From Bacillota bacterium (lineage in GTDB: Bacteria > Bacillota > Bacilli > Alicyclobacillales > SLC66): a DNA stretch of 64,000 nt. A program made the position numbers and the translations under genes. Under the pieces are notes generated by a model that saw only the letters and a list, made by a program, of their open reading frames with translations, ran no database searches and was not told the DNA's origin. The stretch lies in NCBI GenBank assembly GCA_021828865.1, contig JAJZCW010000012.1:24001-88000 (forward strand). The letters run 5' to 3'. This document shows positions 44,120 through 53,049 of this stretch, piece by piece. How positions within the stretch are numbered: the stretch's first letter is position 1; every line of letters begins with the position of its first letter.

Positions 44120-45821
44120 GCCATGCGCTGAGCATTTCAAAACTCCAGGTATTGATGACTCGATCGGGCGGCAACCAGCCTTGTTGGGCCTGTCCAATGC
44201 CGAAGGCGGGAATTCGCTCGAGATCGTGAAAACTGTGGGCATCACTGTCGATGGAAAAAAGACATCCAGCAGCGAGCGCGAGACGCAAAATTTCCGGATC
44301 AAGGTCAAGGCGGCTTGGATTGCAGTTCAGTTCAAGTGCAACCCGATTCGCAGTCGCGGCAGCGAAAATTTGCTCAAAATCAAGCGTATAACCGTCCCTG
44401 CGTCCCAACATCCTTCCTGTGGGATGGCCGATGATGTCGACGTGGGGAGAGGCAATGGCTGCGAGAATTCGCGCGGTCTGTTCTTTTTTTGATAGGTAAA
44501 AAGACGTGTGGATGGAAGCGACGACGAGATCGAGGGAACTTAAAATATCGTCGTCAAAATCCAGCGTGGGATCGGGCATGATGTCGACCTCTGTACCGTG
44601 AAATACGGATATTTCTGGATATTTTTCGCGGATTTTTTCGATTTCCTCATGCTGACGCTTCAACCGTTCCACTGATAACCCGTTTGCCACTTTGGCGGCC
44701 TGAGAGTGGTCCGTAATGGCCATGTATTGATAGCCTCTGGCCATGCAACCCCTCACCATCTCCTCGATAGAATTGGCGCCATCGCTGTAGGTGGTGTGCA
44801 TATGGAGGTCTCCCTGAAGTGCTGTGTAGGAGACAAGCGAAAAGGAATCTTGATGTAGGCTGTCTTGTTCGCGAAGTGTCGGAATGATGAAATGAACTCC
44901 CTTGGCTTGATACACTGCTTCTTCGTCAGGAATGTCACGGGGATAGCGATGGGATAGTTCCTTTATCCAATCAGTGTGATCAGCGCCTATATAGGTGGCA
45001 TGAGATTGATCCCCGCTGGTATACACCCAGGCAGGATAAAAATGCTTTGCGTTCGCGAGGTAAATTCGGATGGGGATACTCCTGTCATCCGCGTCCATCA
45101 TCAAGCTGAATCCCTGAAAACACTCCGATTTTTTTCCCGTGCTTGAAGTAAGATCTGCCTGAAAACCCTCCTTTAACAGTTCTTGTATCGTCTCGTCCCA
45201 TGAATTCACCGATGCTTCCACCATCAATTCAACAGATTCCATCAGTGCTTTTTGTCTGCGCAGCTCTCCGGTCCATTCGACACGTAGGATTCCAGGTATT
45301 TTCAGCAGATGTTCCTGCCAGCCGTGAGCCACCGATTGCCCATGGGCGATGGGAACCAGCCTCATTCGCCGTTCCAGTTTGGGGATTTCTTGTTCCAACA
45401 TGCCAAATAGACGCTTAGTGAAGCCTTTAGATGGCTGTAACGTGCCATTTTCCATTGCGTTTTTAAGCTCGGATAAATTGGTGATGCTCCATTTTGTATA
45501 GAACGTTCGCGTCAAATCAGGGCCCACACCTGGCAAAGCCAACACTTCTCTTAGTGATGAGGGAACGTTTGCGGGGAGTGTTTGAAAGGCTTTTTTGACT
45601 CCTAAATGAATCAACGCAAATAGACTTTGAAACGGGTCAGCAGGCAATTTGGCCCTATCCTGGTATTGGTCCAACTGATCTTTTAAGGCATACGGCAATG
45701 TGCGTACATCGCTTGCAAGATCGCGATATACTCTGGCCATAGGGTGATCGTTGGCCACTTCGTAAAGGTTCGCCATCATGCGCAGATGGCGGGCGATGGT
45801 GCGGTTGTCCAGGTGGGTCAC
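44109..45821 (-). CDS. PolX-like protein with intact PHP domain and degenerate polymerase site
   Basis: The 570-residue protein has the Bacillus PolX layout: an N-terminal helix-hairpin-helix/lyase region (LPGVGPDL near residue 94), a polymerase beta core and a C-terminal PHP phosphoesterase. In active PolX the palm has GSLRR and a DxD pair. Here the matching segment is WTGELRRQKALMESVELMVE near residue 182, with Ser and Glu in place of the two Asp, and the third Asp position is Pro in SIPIRIYL near 255. The PHP metal motifs are complete: GDLHMHTTYSDG, TDHS, FHGTEVDIM, VASIHTS, IGHPTGR, SIDSDAHS. It is therefore probably a nuclease or phosphoesterase rather than a polymerase. Confidence 0.8.
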   Translation of the reverse strand: MTHLDNRTIARHLRMMANLYEVANDHPMARVYRDLASDVRTLPYALKDQLDQYQDRAKLPADPFQSLFALIHLGVKKAFQTLPANVPSSLREVLALPGVGPDLTRTFYTKWSITNLSELKNAMENGTLQPSKGFTKRLFGMLEQEIPKLERRMRLVPIAHGQSVAHGWQEHLLKIPGILRVEWTGELRRQKALMESVELMVEASVNSWDETIQELLKEGFQADLTSSTGKKSECFQGFSLMMDADDRSIPIRIYLANAKHFYPAWVYTSGDQSHATYIGADHTDWIKELSHRYPRDIPDEEAVYQAKGVHFIIPTLREQDSLHQDSFSLVSYTALQGDLHMHTTYSDGANSIEEMVRGCMARGYQYMAITDHSQAAKVANGLSVERLKRQHEEIEKIREKYPEISVFHGTEVDIMPDPTLDFDDDILSSLDLVVASIHTSFYLSKKEQTARILAAIASPHVDIIGHPTGRMLGRRDGYTLDFEQIFAAATANRVALELNCNPSRLDLDPEILRLALAAGCLFSIDSDAHSFHDLERIPAFGIGQAQQGWLPPDRVINTWSFEMLSAWLNQ

Positions 45822-46020
45822 CTTCTTTTATCTAATATCAAAAAAATAATTCCATCGTTATGTTATGTAATTTTCCGACAGGAATCCAGTGTAAACGGGT
45901 ACATTTGCAATGTAGGTGCTTCGTGTACCAATCGTCAAGTGATGGTGAAAAATTTTTTTTAACTAATGGTTATATACAGGCTGGGTAATCCGTCATTGAG
46001 ATAGAAGGGGGTCACGTGGC

Positions 46021-46560
46021 ATGTCGAAAATCTCCAGGCGCCAATTAGATCAGCTTTTTGATCGGCACTATGCGGAGTTGGTTCGCTATGCCAGGCGTTT
46101 TACCGTGTCCCAGGAGAATGCAGAAGACATCACGCAAGAGGCATTTATTAAGCTGTATCAAAAACCGCCTGAAGACCTCGATAAGGTACTACCTTGGTTG
46201 CGCATCGTGGTGCAGCGATTGGCATTTGATGAGTACCGGAAGTTTTTGCAGTTTCAGCACCATGCAGAAAAATGGTACAGCGATGATCATCGTGAGATGG
46301 CCCTCTCCGCGGAAGACGAGGCTTTTCGTGTTGCCGCGAGCAATCAAGTGAACAAGGTGTTGATGCAGCTTCCGGATCGTGACCGCCGCATTCTTCTACT
46401 TAGACATGCGGGCTATTCCTACAGGGAAATAGCGGAAAGGCTTCAGCTTGAACAGGTACAAATCGGCATGATGATCCTCAGAGCCATGAAAAAATTCCAA
46501 GAGCTTTGGATGAGGGAGGATATGTGGGATGAACGACAAAATCAAAATGCCACACTATGA
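46021..46560 (+). CDS. ECF-type RNA polymerase sigma factor
   Basis: The 179-residue sigma-70-family factor has region 2 (LFDRHYAELVRYARRFT, then EDITQEAFIKLYQKP) and region 4 (LMQLPDRDRRILLLRHAGYS, YREIAERLQLEQVQIG). It lacks regions 1 and 3, as ECF factors do. GGGGGTCACGTGGC precedes the ATG. Its 3' end overlaps the next gene, a zinc-finger anti-sigma factor, by 32 bases, so the pair is translationally coupled. An ABC exporter is downstream, probably a target or part of the same response. Confidence 0.92.
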   Translation: MSKISRRQLDQLFDRHYAELVRYARRFTVSQENAEDITQEAFIKLYQKPPEDLDKVLPWLRIVVQRLAFDEYRKFLQFQHHAEKWYSDDHREMALSAEDEAFRVAASNQVNKVLMQLPDRDRRILLLRHAGYSYREIAERLQLEQVQIGMMILRAMKKFQELWMREDMWDERQNQNATL

Positions 46561-47596
46561 AGATGATGTGTTTTTGGCCTATATTGATGAGGAGTTGGAA
46601 ACAAATGAGGCTGCACAACTAGAATCTCATTTGCGAGATTGTCCGCAATGCCGCAAAGAGTTTTTGGATATTGCGCGACTTGCGGGATTTACTTCAAGCA
46701 ATCTCTCCTTCACAGCATCACTTTCTGCGAAACAAGCGCGAATTGGCGCTGCAAAGAGGGGAATTTGGCAAAAAAGCGGGGTGGCCGCTGCCATCTTGTT
46801 GTTGCTGGCGGCGGGAGGATCACTTGGCAGTCAGCATGTGAGAACAGCGCTGGCAGCAATATTACAAACCTTTACGATCAATCAGGTGCAGGCTGTCCAG
46901 GTTTCTGCCAAGGACCTGCGCAACGTGGATAACATCCTCACACAAAATGGCAAAGTGAATTTGAGTACTTATGGCAGTGTGACGACAAAACAGGTGATGC
47001 AACCGGCCTCCGTGCCTTTGGATCAGGTGAGCGCAAAGTCCGGGCTTCCCAATGATTGGCCAGCCGCCCTTGCTGGAGTAAACAACCTGCAGGCTGAAGT
47101 GACAAGCACCGGTCAAGCCACCTTTTTACTTCATGTGAACGCGATCAATAATCTGTTGAAACAAGAGGGTGCGACACAACTCTTCCCACAATCATTGGAT
47201 AACGCGCCGATCACCGTCACGATTCCTGCTGTTGCGAGCATCAGCGGAGGAGGGTATCAGTTGGACGAGGCGCGTGTGCCGACTTTGTCCGTACCGGGCA
47301 CCATCAGTGTTACAGCAGTGAAAAACGCCTTTTTGTCCATTCCCTTTTTGCCAAGTTCGCTTTCGCAAGCCATCTCTTCGATCGGGGATTGGCGGCAGAC
47401 TTTGATTGTACCGACAAGCGGGCAGGTGACCAATCTTCAGTTTCAGGGCCATTCCGCCTTCTTGACGGCAAATGCACAACCGGGGGATGATACACTCGTG
47501 TGGATTGCAAATGGCGTGATTCACGCGTTCTCTGGCCCTGTGCCGCAAGGGGGACAAAGTGCCTTTATCAAACAGGCAAACCAGTGGTTTTCCTAA
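46529..47596 (+). CDS. Membrane anti-sigma factor with ZAS zinc finger
   Basis: The 355-residue protein carries the His-x3-Cys-x2-Cys anti-sigma signature in SHLRDCPQCRKEF near residues 34-46, a single membrane helix at about 85-103 (GVAAAILLLLAAGGSLGS) and a large extracytoplasmic region. The N-terminal domain should hold the co-encoded ECF factor inactive. The outer region (about 250 residues, beta-rich, with no named domain) probably senses the envelope signal. GGGAGGA lies 8 bases upstream of the ATG. Its gene is followed by an ABC transporter pair after 26 bases. Confidence 0.87.
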   Translation: MNDKIKMPHYEDDVFLAYIDEELETNEAAQLESHLRDCPQCRKEFLDIARLAGFTSSNLSFTASLSAKQARIGAAKRGIWQKSGVAAAILLLLAAGGSLGSQHVRTALAAILQTFTINQVQAVQVSAKDLRNVDNILTQNGKVNLSTYGSVTTKQVMQPASVPLDQVSAKSGLPNDWPAALAGVNNLQAEVTSTGQATFLLHVNAINNLLKQEGATQLFPQSLDNAPITVTIPAVASISGGGYQLDEARVPTLSVPGTISVTAVKNAFLSIPFLPSSLSQAISSIGDWRQTLIVPTSGQVTNLQFQGHSAFLTANAQPGDDTLVWIANGVIHAFSGPVPQGGQSAFIKQANQWFS

Positions 47597-47622
47597 TTTT
47601 TGCTGAAGGGATATGAGAATGG

Positions 47623-48546
47623 TTGTATGCCGTTCAAACGCTAGCGTTAACCAAAAAATTTGCTTCTAAGACGGTCTGTGACCAGATCAGTCTGAGTGTT
47701 CACACGCAGGAAATCTTCGGTTTTTTGGGGCCAAACGGTGCGGGCAAGAGCACCTTTGTCAAAACGGTATTGGGACTCGTCCCACAAACGGATGGTCGGG
47801 TACGAATTTTAGGGAAGCCTCCGACCGATTTTTCCGTGCGCAAAAAAATCGGCTATTTGCCTGAGTTGTTCCGTTATCCACCTTGGTTGACGGCGCTTGA
47901 AGTGGTGATGTTCCACGCAAGGCTCATGCATCGGGGAGAGCGCGTTCATAAGCGGCAACTCACGGAAGCGTGCCAACAGACATTGGACGAGGTGGGACTT
48001 CTCGCGCGCGGGAAGGATCGTGTCAAGACGTTTAGCAAAGGGATGCAGCAGCGCCTTGGTTTGGCGGTGGCGCTTATCGGCGAACCGGAAGTGTTGTTCC
48101 TCGATGAACCGAGTTCGGCGTTAGATCCAATAGGGCGGCACGATGTCGCGGAACTTCTTAGAAGGCTTAAAACAAAAGGTACCACGGTGTTTTTGAACAG
48201 TCATCTGTTATCGGAGATGGAATCGCTCTGTGATAGAGTGGCTCTGATCGATCATGGGAAACTCCTGTATACGGGATCGTTACAGGAAGCGCTCCAGGGC
48301 AGTGGCAGTTGTCTTATACACGCAGGGAATGTGGATGAGGTAGTACTTGCAAAATTGAGAACGTTCGGTCTTCGCCAAGCGGAAAACCAAAGTAAAAAAT
48401 ATGTGCTTGAGTTTGACGTGACACCAGAGGGAGTACCACAGCTTGTTCGGCAACTTGCCGACACAGGGGTTGACATTTATGCAGTGGAGCCCGTGAAGCG
48501 ATCACTCGAAACCTGGTTTTTAGAACGGTTGGGGGTGCGGGAATAG
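47623..48546 (+). CDS. ABC transporter ATP-binding protein
   Basis: The 307-residue ATPase of an ABC-2 type exporter has Walker A GPNGAGKST near residue 36, signature TFSKGMQQRLG near 133, Walker B VLFLDEPSSALDP near 157 and the switch His in FLNSHLLSEME near 193. The C-terminal extension (about 215-307) is typical of drug, lantibiotic or copper-type exporters. The TTG start lacks a strong ribosome site (AAGGGATATGAG), suggesting coupling to the preceding gene. The partner permease begins 5 bases after its stop. The exported substrate is unknown; control by the upstream ECF pair is likely. Confidence 0.9.
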   Translation: MYAVQTLALTKKFASKTVCDQISLSVHTQEIFGFLGPNGAGKSTFVKTVLGLVPQTDGRVRILGKPPTDFSVRKKIGYLPELFRYPPWLTALEVVMFHARLMHRGERVHKRQLTEACQQTLDEVGLLARGKDRVKTFSKGMQQRLGLAVALIGEPEVLFLDEPSSALDPIGRHDVAELLRRLKTKGTTVFLNSHLLSEMESLCDRVALIDHGKLLYTGSLQEALQGSGSCLIHAGNVDEVVLAKLRTFGLRQAENQSKKYVLEFDVTPEGVPQLVRQLADTGVDIYAVEPVKRSLETWFLERLGVRE

Positions 48547-48550
48547 AATC

Positions 48551-49399
48551 GTGTGGAGCGTAGTGAGACTTACCTTGCTTGAAGTAAGGCGAAAGCGCTT
48601 GTTGCTGTTCAGTGTCATCATGACGGCGCTGTTTCTGGTGCTTTTTTACCTGTTAATGCATCTTATAAAAGGCGCCTATCAGAGTGGTCCCGAGGCCGTT
48701 CGGGTTGTAGCGGAGCTTGAAGGTGGCGTGGTGGGGGAGTCTCTTGGACTATTCTTTGCCTATTTTCTCTTTGCGTTTTTTTCAATTTTTTCGTTGATCG
48801 GGGCGTTTTCAGGAGAAGAAGAGACACAGCTTCTCGCCGTTTTGCCGCGTCCGCTCGCTAGAGCAGAGTGGCTCTTTGGCAAGTGGTTGGCCAATGCGCT
48901 TGTTCAAGCGATCTACGTGGGGCTTGTCATTTTAGGAATTGCACTCATTGTTCGTGGGTTATTTCCCCATTTTCATATCTCCTTTTTGGGCATTGCTAAA
49001 GTCTGGTTATTATTTTCCCTTGAATCCTGGGTGCTATCTTCCTTCACCATCCTTTTATCTGTGCTACTTCCCCCGATTGCGAGCGGCATTATTGTTTCTT
49101 CGCTTTTTTTTATCGCATTTCTAGGCGGGGTCGTCGAACAAATCTATTCGCTTTCCTCCAAACTTCCTGTCGGGCTTGAGTATGCAGGGATTATCACCAG
49201 TCTGATCATGCCGTCGGACGGCTTGTACCGCAGGGCGCTATTTGAACTGAACGGTCAGGCGCAGTCGGTTCTTCAATCCAGTTTAGGACCTTTCGGGACA
49301 TCCATTCCTCCTAGTAATTTGTTCATCGCTTACGCGGCATTCTATGGAATCGTGTGCCTTTTCCTTGCCATTTGGAGATTCCATAGAAAATCGTTTTGA
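48551..49399 (+). CDS. ABC-2 type exporter permease
   Basis: The 282-residue protein has six predicted membrane helices (about residues 18-38, 70-95, 120-140, 150-185, 195-210 and 255-275). The cytosolic loop EEEETQLLAVLPRPLARAEW near residues 91-110 is typical of NosY/ABC-2 permeases. The GTG start is 5 bases after the ATPase stop. With the ATPase it would form a homodimeric exporter. A strong terminator follows, ending the four-gene ECF-anti-sigma-ABC unit. Confidence 0.85.
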   Translation: MWSVVRLTLLEVRRKRLLLFSVIMTALFLVLFYLLMHLIKGAYQSGPEAVRVVAELEGGVVGESLGLFFAYFLFAFFSIFSLIGAFSGEEETQLLAVLPRPLARAEWLFGKWLANALVQAIYVGLVILGIALIVRGLFPHFHISFLGIAKVWLLFSLESWVLSSFTILLSVLLPPIASGIIVSSLFFIAFLGGVVEQIYSLSSKLPVGLEYAGIITSLIMPSDGLYRRALFELNGQAQSVLQSSLGPFGTSIPPSNLFIAYAAFYGIVCLFLAIWRFHRKSF

Positions 49400-49436
49400 C
49401 TAGATGTTGAAGGGAATTCGTTTATAAAAAATAACG

Positions 49437-49485
49437 AATGCGCCGATCATGAAGGGACGGTGTTCTCCCGATCGGCGCATTTTTT
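49437..49485. terminator. Strong bidirectional terminator
   Basis: Perfect 12-base arms AATGCGCCGATC and its complement enclose a 21-base loop, with a T-run after it (49481-49485) and an A-rich stretch before it. It separates the ABC permease gene from the convergent secreted-protein gene and can serve both directions. Confidence 0.9.
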
Positions 49486-49512
49486 AACACAGTCTCAGTA
49501 TTTTATTTTTGG

Positions 49513-50130
49513 TTACCAGTTTGAACCCTTTGAAGAGGAACTAGTCATTTTTGTGCTACTTATGCCTGACGATGGTAACCCGTAGTCCATCAGAAAATTA
49601 GAGCTTGCAAACCATACGGAAACCTTCCCGGAGGACTCTGGTCCGATCAGAACCACAGGTTGTTTTGCTCCTTTTGGCCAATTGAACATAGCATTCATCG
49701 TAAAATCGCCTTGCGCGTTTAATTTGACAGGTGGTAAGACTACCGCGGGCGCATTGGCAAACGTGATTTCAGCGCCCACTTCTGTAATCCCTGCTGTGGT
49801 TCCTGCCAATTTTGCGGGTACAGGTTGACCAGTCGCAAGAAAACCTCCGTTTTTAGGGATAATCAGCCATTTACCCTGCGCAATGAAATGGGTGTCTGTT
49901 AATTGGTAGGAGCCTGCGACAATCCATGGTGCTTTGCCAGCGTCCACGCCTCGAATAGTGACATTCGGAATGTTGCCGAATAATTTCCCTTCCATCATGA
50001 CTTTTCCCATCGATGAGGGGTGATGGGTCGCTGCCATCGCAGATCCTCCGAATGCTAGAGAAGCGGTGGCAATGCCGACGAGCATCATCCGTTCTGAAAA
50101 TTTCTGGGATATCTTTACAACGTGCCGCAT
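49513..50130 (-). CDS. Secreted protein of unknown function
   Basis: The 205-residue protein has a signal peptide of about 33 residues (basic start, hydrophobic LVGIATASLAFGGSAMA, likely cleavage after AMA). The mature part is Gly/Ala/Pro-rich and beta-type, with repeats of polar-hydrophobic strands (IPNVTIRGVDAGKAPWIVAG, LPPVKLNAQGDFTM, PVVLIGPESSGK) and a Ser/Lys-rich disordered tail. It contains no Cys, no LPXTG and no lipobox. CAAGGAGG precedes the ATG. It is divergent from the second ECF sigma gene, which might control it. I do not recognise a family. Confidence 0.75.
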   Translation of the reverse strand: MRHVVKISQKFSERMMLVGIATASLAFGGSAMAATHHPSSMGKVMMEGKLFGNIPNVTIRGVDAGKAPWIVAGSYQLTDTHFIAQGKWLIIPKNGGFLATGQPVPAKLAGTTAGITEVGAEITFANAPAVVLPPVKLNAQGDFTMNAMFNWPKGAKQPVVLIGPESSGKVSVWFASSNFLMDYGLPSSGISSTKMTSSSSKGSNW

Positions 50131-50278
50131 GATCTATTCCTCCTTGATTTTTGTCTATTCACCAAGTATTACGAAAGTCAAGATCAAACGGTTTTGATTT
50201 TTGAAAAAAAACCGAAATTGAATTCTTTTCGTATGATAAAGTGGGGGGGGGAAGCCACCGACAAAAGGAGTTGGCTGT

Positions 50279-50845
50279 TTGTCAGACGAACAGCTTTGTG
50301 CACGAATAAAAAAAGCAGATGCGTCCGCACTGGAGGAAATTTACGATCGATATGCATCGCTCGTTTTTTCCATTGCGATTCGCCTGGTTCGCGATACGCA
50401 ACTCGCGGAAGAAGTAGTTCAGGATGTGTTCACAAAGGTGTGGATTACCGATTCGTACCATTCTGAGTTGGGGCCATTTGACCGATGGATCAGTGTGATT
50501 GCAAGAAGATCTGCGATCGATTGTCTTAGAAAAACGATGAGAGTACTAGATATAGCCGATTCTGATTTGGTGTATGGCGACCGAACTACCTCTGACTCCA
50601 AGGTGCCCACTTTGGATGATCAATTGAAGACGATGGAATTCCACCGCGATTTACAACAGGTCCTGCCAAAGTTAAAAAATGAGGAGAGGCTTATCATCGA
50701 GTGGGCGTATTTTGAAGGGTGGACGCTATCCGCGATTGCAGATCGTTTAAATATGCCGCTTGGAACGGTGAAAACTCGATTGCACCATGCCCTGCGCGTG
50801 CTGCGGGCTTCTTTATCGGGGTGGGAAAGGGAGGGAGAGTTATGA
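50279..50845 (+). CDS. ECF-type sigma factor (SigK-like)
   Basis: The 188-residue ECF factor has region 2 (LEEIYDRYASLVFSIAIRLV, EEVVQDVFTKVW) and region 4 (LPKLKNEERLIIEWAYFEGW, LSAIADRLNMPLGTVKTRLH). The TTG start at 50279 is preceded by AAAAGGAG. Its stop overlaps the ATG of an RskA-like anti-sigma gene. This pairing and the RskA-type domain place it in the SigK/RskA-like ECF group. The only nearby non-regulatory gene is the divergent secreted protein. Confidence 0.92.
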   Translation: MSDEQLCARIKKADASALEEIYDRYASLVFSIAIRLVRDTQLAEEVVQDVFTKVWITDSYHSELGPFDRWISVIARRSAIDCLRKTMRVLDIADSDLVYGDRTTSDSKVPTLDDQLKTMEFHRDLQQVLPKLKNEERLIIEWAYFEGWTLSAIADRLNMPLGTVKTRLHHALRVLRASLSGWEREGEL

Positions 50846-51588
50846 AGCATCGGCTGCCTAATGAAGGATCCTGCGAAGAATGGGTGGGGTGGCTAATGGG
50901 CGATATGACAGATGATGAAATGCAGTCTTTTGTCGATCATGTCCGTGAATGCCGTGATTGTTCGATCGCCCTTTCCACCTACGGAGAGTTGAATATGCAA
51001 TTATCGCTACCACTGATCAGGGTAGAGCCTCCCCAATCCTTAAAGCAAAAAACTTTATCCATGGCGCTATCAAAGCGTCCAGATAACCATATAAAGCCTT
51101 CCGTTCCTTCGTGGCGACACCGTTTGCTTCGCCCTATTGCTGCGTGGCAGACCATGACGATCACCGCGCTGGCGGTTGTTTTTGGTATTGTTCTTGGTAG
51201 CCACTTGGGAAATCTCCCCCTACCCGCCACCATGCTTCATTCTCCATCTTTCATCAAACAAATGGAATTTCGCCCAGGCCAATTTGAACCTTCCGCATCT
51301 GGTCAAGTGATGCTGGTACACCATGGCAAAGCGGTCGAATTGATCGTGCTGGCTCATCATTTATGGAGTATTCCCGCCAATTGCAGTTACAGTGTGTGGA
51401 CCATTCATGGGAAAGATCACCACCTGGCAGGCGTATTACAATTAGATGCAAAGGGCAATGGCGTGCTTACCGCACTATTGCCTGCCACTTCTCCTTTCTC
51501 CGCGGTGGGCATATCGTATGAACCTAGTAGGCATGACACCAAGCCAAAGGGGCCCACCGTACTCAAAGCCTCCATCAGCAATCTGTGA
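50842..51588 (+). CDS. RskA-type anti-sigma factor
   Basis: The protein has 248 residues from ATG 50842, which overlaps the sigma stop (ATGA) and follows GGGAGGGAGAG; a longer frame from 50719 runs inside the sigma gene and is not used. The N-terminal ZAS-like finger has His and two Cys in VDHVRECRDCSIAL near residues 32-45. One membrane helix is near 112-130 (MTITALAVVFGIVLGSHLG). The C-terminal RskA domain (SIPANCSYSVWTIHGKDHHL, GVLQLDAKGNGVLTALL, FSAVGISYEP) is extracytoplasmic. It should hold its sigma factor inactive until the signal arrives. Confidence 0.9.
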   Translation: MKHRLPNEGSCEEWVGWLMGDMTDDEMQSFVDHVRECRDCSIALSTYGELNMQLSLPLIRVEPPQSLKQKTLSMALSKRPDNHIKPSVPSWRHRLLRPIAAWQTMTITALAVVFGIVLGSHLGNLPLPATMLHSPSFIKQMEFRPGQFEPSASGQVMLVHHGKAVELIVLAHHLWSIPANCSYSVWTIHGKDHHLAGVLQLDAKGNGVLTALLPATSPFSAVGISYEPSRHDTKPKGPTVLKASISNL

Positions 51589-51625
51589 ATCAGGTAAGGA
51601 TAAGCTGAACTCGCAACCTACTAAT

Positions 51626-51664
51626 TCCGAACAAAATATTATATTTTGCTGATAATGTTCGTAT
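51626..51664. promoter_or_regulatory. PurBox-like inverted pair (PurR site) upstream of purB
   Basis: TCCGAACA at 51626-51633 and its near-complement TGTTCGTA at 51656-51663 are arranged as an inverted pair, with CGAAC and GTTCG cores about 29 bases centre to centre. They end a few bases before the -35 element. Bacillus PurR binds such paired PurBoxes upstream of the pur operon. The match is by pattern only. Confidence 0.65.
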
Positions 51665-51669
51665 TCTTG

Positions 51670-51698
51670 TTGACCGCCCTCACATGTCTTGTTAGACT
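51670..51698 (+). promoter_or_regulatory. Sigma-A promoter of the pur operon
   Basis: TTGACC at 51670-51675, 17 bases, then TAGACT at 51693-51698. The expected transcript start is about 25 bases before the purB GTG. The short leader leaves no room for a purine riboswitch. Confidence 0.65.
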
Positions 51699-51729
51699 AG
51701 AGAAGAATCATGTGAAAAGAGGGACGCCT

Positions 51730-53031
51730 GTGATCGAACGTTATTCTTTGCCGGAAATGGCTGCAATCTGGACACTGGAAAACCGCTACGAAAAATGGCT
51801 GCAAGTAGAGATCGCCGCCACAAAGGCGTGGTCAAAGCTTGGAGTGGTGCCAAAAGAAGACGCGGAAAAAATCAGTAATCACGCAACAGTCGATGTGTCA
51901 CGGGCGCTTGAAATAGAAAAAGAGACTCGCCATGATGTGGTCGCCTTTACGCGCGCGGTTTCAGAGACACTGGGAGCAGAACGAAAATGGGTGCATTATG
52001 GTCTTACCAGCACCGATGTGGTGGATACGGCATTGGGGCTACAGCTACTTGAAGCCAACCGAATGATCAGAAAATCGCTCGAAATGTTCATCGCCACATT
52101 GCGTAAACAGGCCATTCGTTACCAAGAGACAGTGATGATGGGACGCACGCACGGCGTTCATGCGGAACCCACCACTTTTGGATTGAAATTAGCGTTATAC
52201 TATACGGAAATGGTGCGCAATCTGGATCGCTTTGACCATGCATCGGAAACGGTTCGATATGGAAAATTATCGGGGGCGGTAGGTACCTACGCCAACATTG
52301 ATCCGCGCATTGAGGAACTCGTTTGTGAACAATTGGGCTTAAAACCAGCCCCCATCTCCACGCAGACCCTGCAACGGGACCGTCACGCAGAGTATGTGGC
52401 TATGCTCGCGCTGATCGCCACGTCTTTGGACAAAATCGCGACAGAAATCCGCGGTCTGCAAAAAACAGAAATCCGCGAACTCGAAGAACCATTTTACGCA
52501 GGCCAAAAAGGCTCCTCCGCGATGCCGCATAAGCGCAACCCGGTCAATTGCGAGCAGATCTCCGGACTTGCGAGAGTCCTTCGTGGCTATGTAGTGGCCG
52601 CGTATGAAGACGTGCCGCTATGGCATGAACGAGACATCTCCCACTCCTCCGTTGAGCGCGTGATGTTGCCTGACAGCACCATCCTCATTCATTACATGCT
52701 AAATAAAATCAATGGAATTATCAGTAATCTTACCGTGTTCCCCGAGAATATGAAAAAGAATATGGAACGTAGCCATGGACTCATTTACTCACAACGAGTA
52801 TTGCACGCGCTGATCGATCATGGTCTTGCAAGGGAAGAAGCGTACGACGTGGTGCAAAAAACAGCGATGCAGGCCTGGGAAGAGTCGCAGTCTTTTCGGG
52901 GATTGGTCGAAGCGTTGCCAGTCGTCAAGGAACATTTGACGAGCGAAGACTTAGACGAGTGTTTTGATGTCCGTTTTCACCTACGTCATGTCCACATGAT
53001 TTTTGAACGCCTTGGGTTAGTGGAAGAGTAA
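51730..53031 (+). CDS. purB: Adenylosuccinate lyase
   Basis: This 433-residue enzyme catalyses two steps of purine synthesis: SAICAR to AICAR and adenylosuccinate to AMP. The superfamily signature loop is [13 protein letters not shown] near residues 261-273, and the catalytic His segments are [16 protein letters not shown] near 138 and [11 protein letters not shown] near 92. GTG 51730 is used because GAGGG lies about 7 bases upstream and the family begins IERYSLPEM; the open frame to 51646 runs through the promoter. It is the first gene of a ten-gene operon. In Bacillus subtilis purE and purK precede it, but they are not here. Confidence 0.95.
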   Translation: MIERYSLPEMAAIWTLENRYEKWLQVEIAATKAWSKLGVVPKEDAEKISNHATVDVSRALEIEKETRHDVVAFTRAVSETLGAERKWVHYGLTSTDVVDTALGLQLLEANRMIRKSLEMFIATLRKQAIRYQETVMMGRTHGVHAEPTTFGLKLALYYTEMVRNLDRFDHASETVRYGKLSGAVGTYANIDPRIEELVCEQLGLKPAPISTQTLQRDRHAEYVAMLALIATSLDKIATEIRGLQKTEIRELEEPFYAGQKGSSAMPHKRNPVNCEQISGLARVLRGYVVAAYEDVPLWHERDISHSSVERVMLPDSTILIHYMLNKINGIISNLTVFPENMKKNMERSHGLIYSQRVLHALIDHGLAREEAYDVVQKTAMQAWEESQSFRGLVEALPVVKEHLTSEDLDECFDVRFHLRHVHMIFERLGLVEE

Positions 53032-53049
53032 ATCAAGGAGGGAAAAAAG

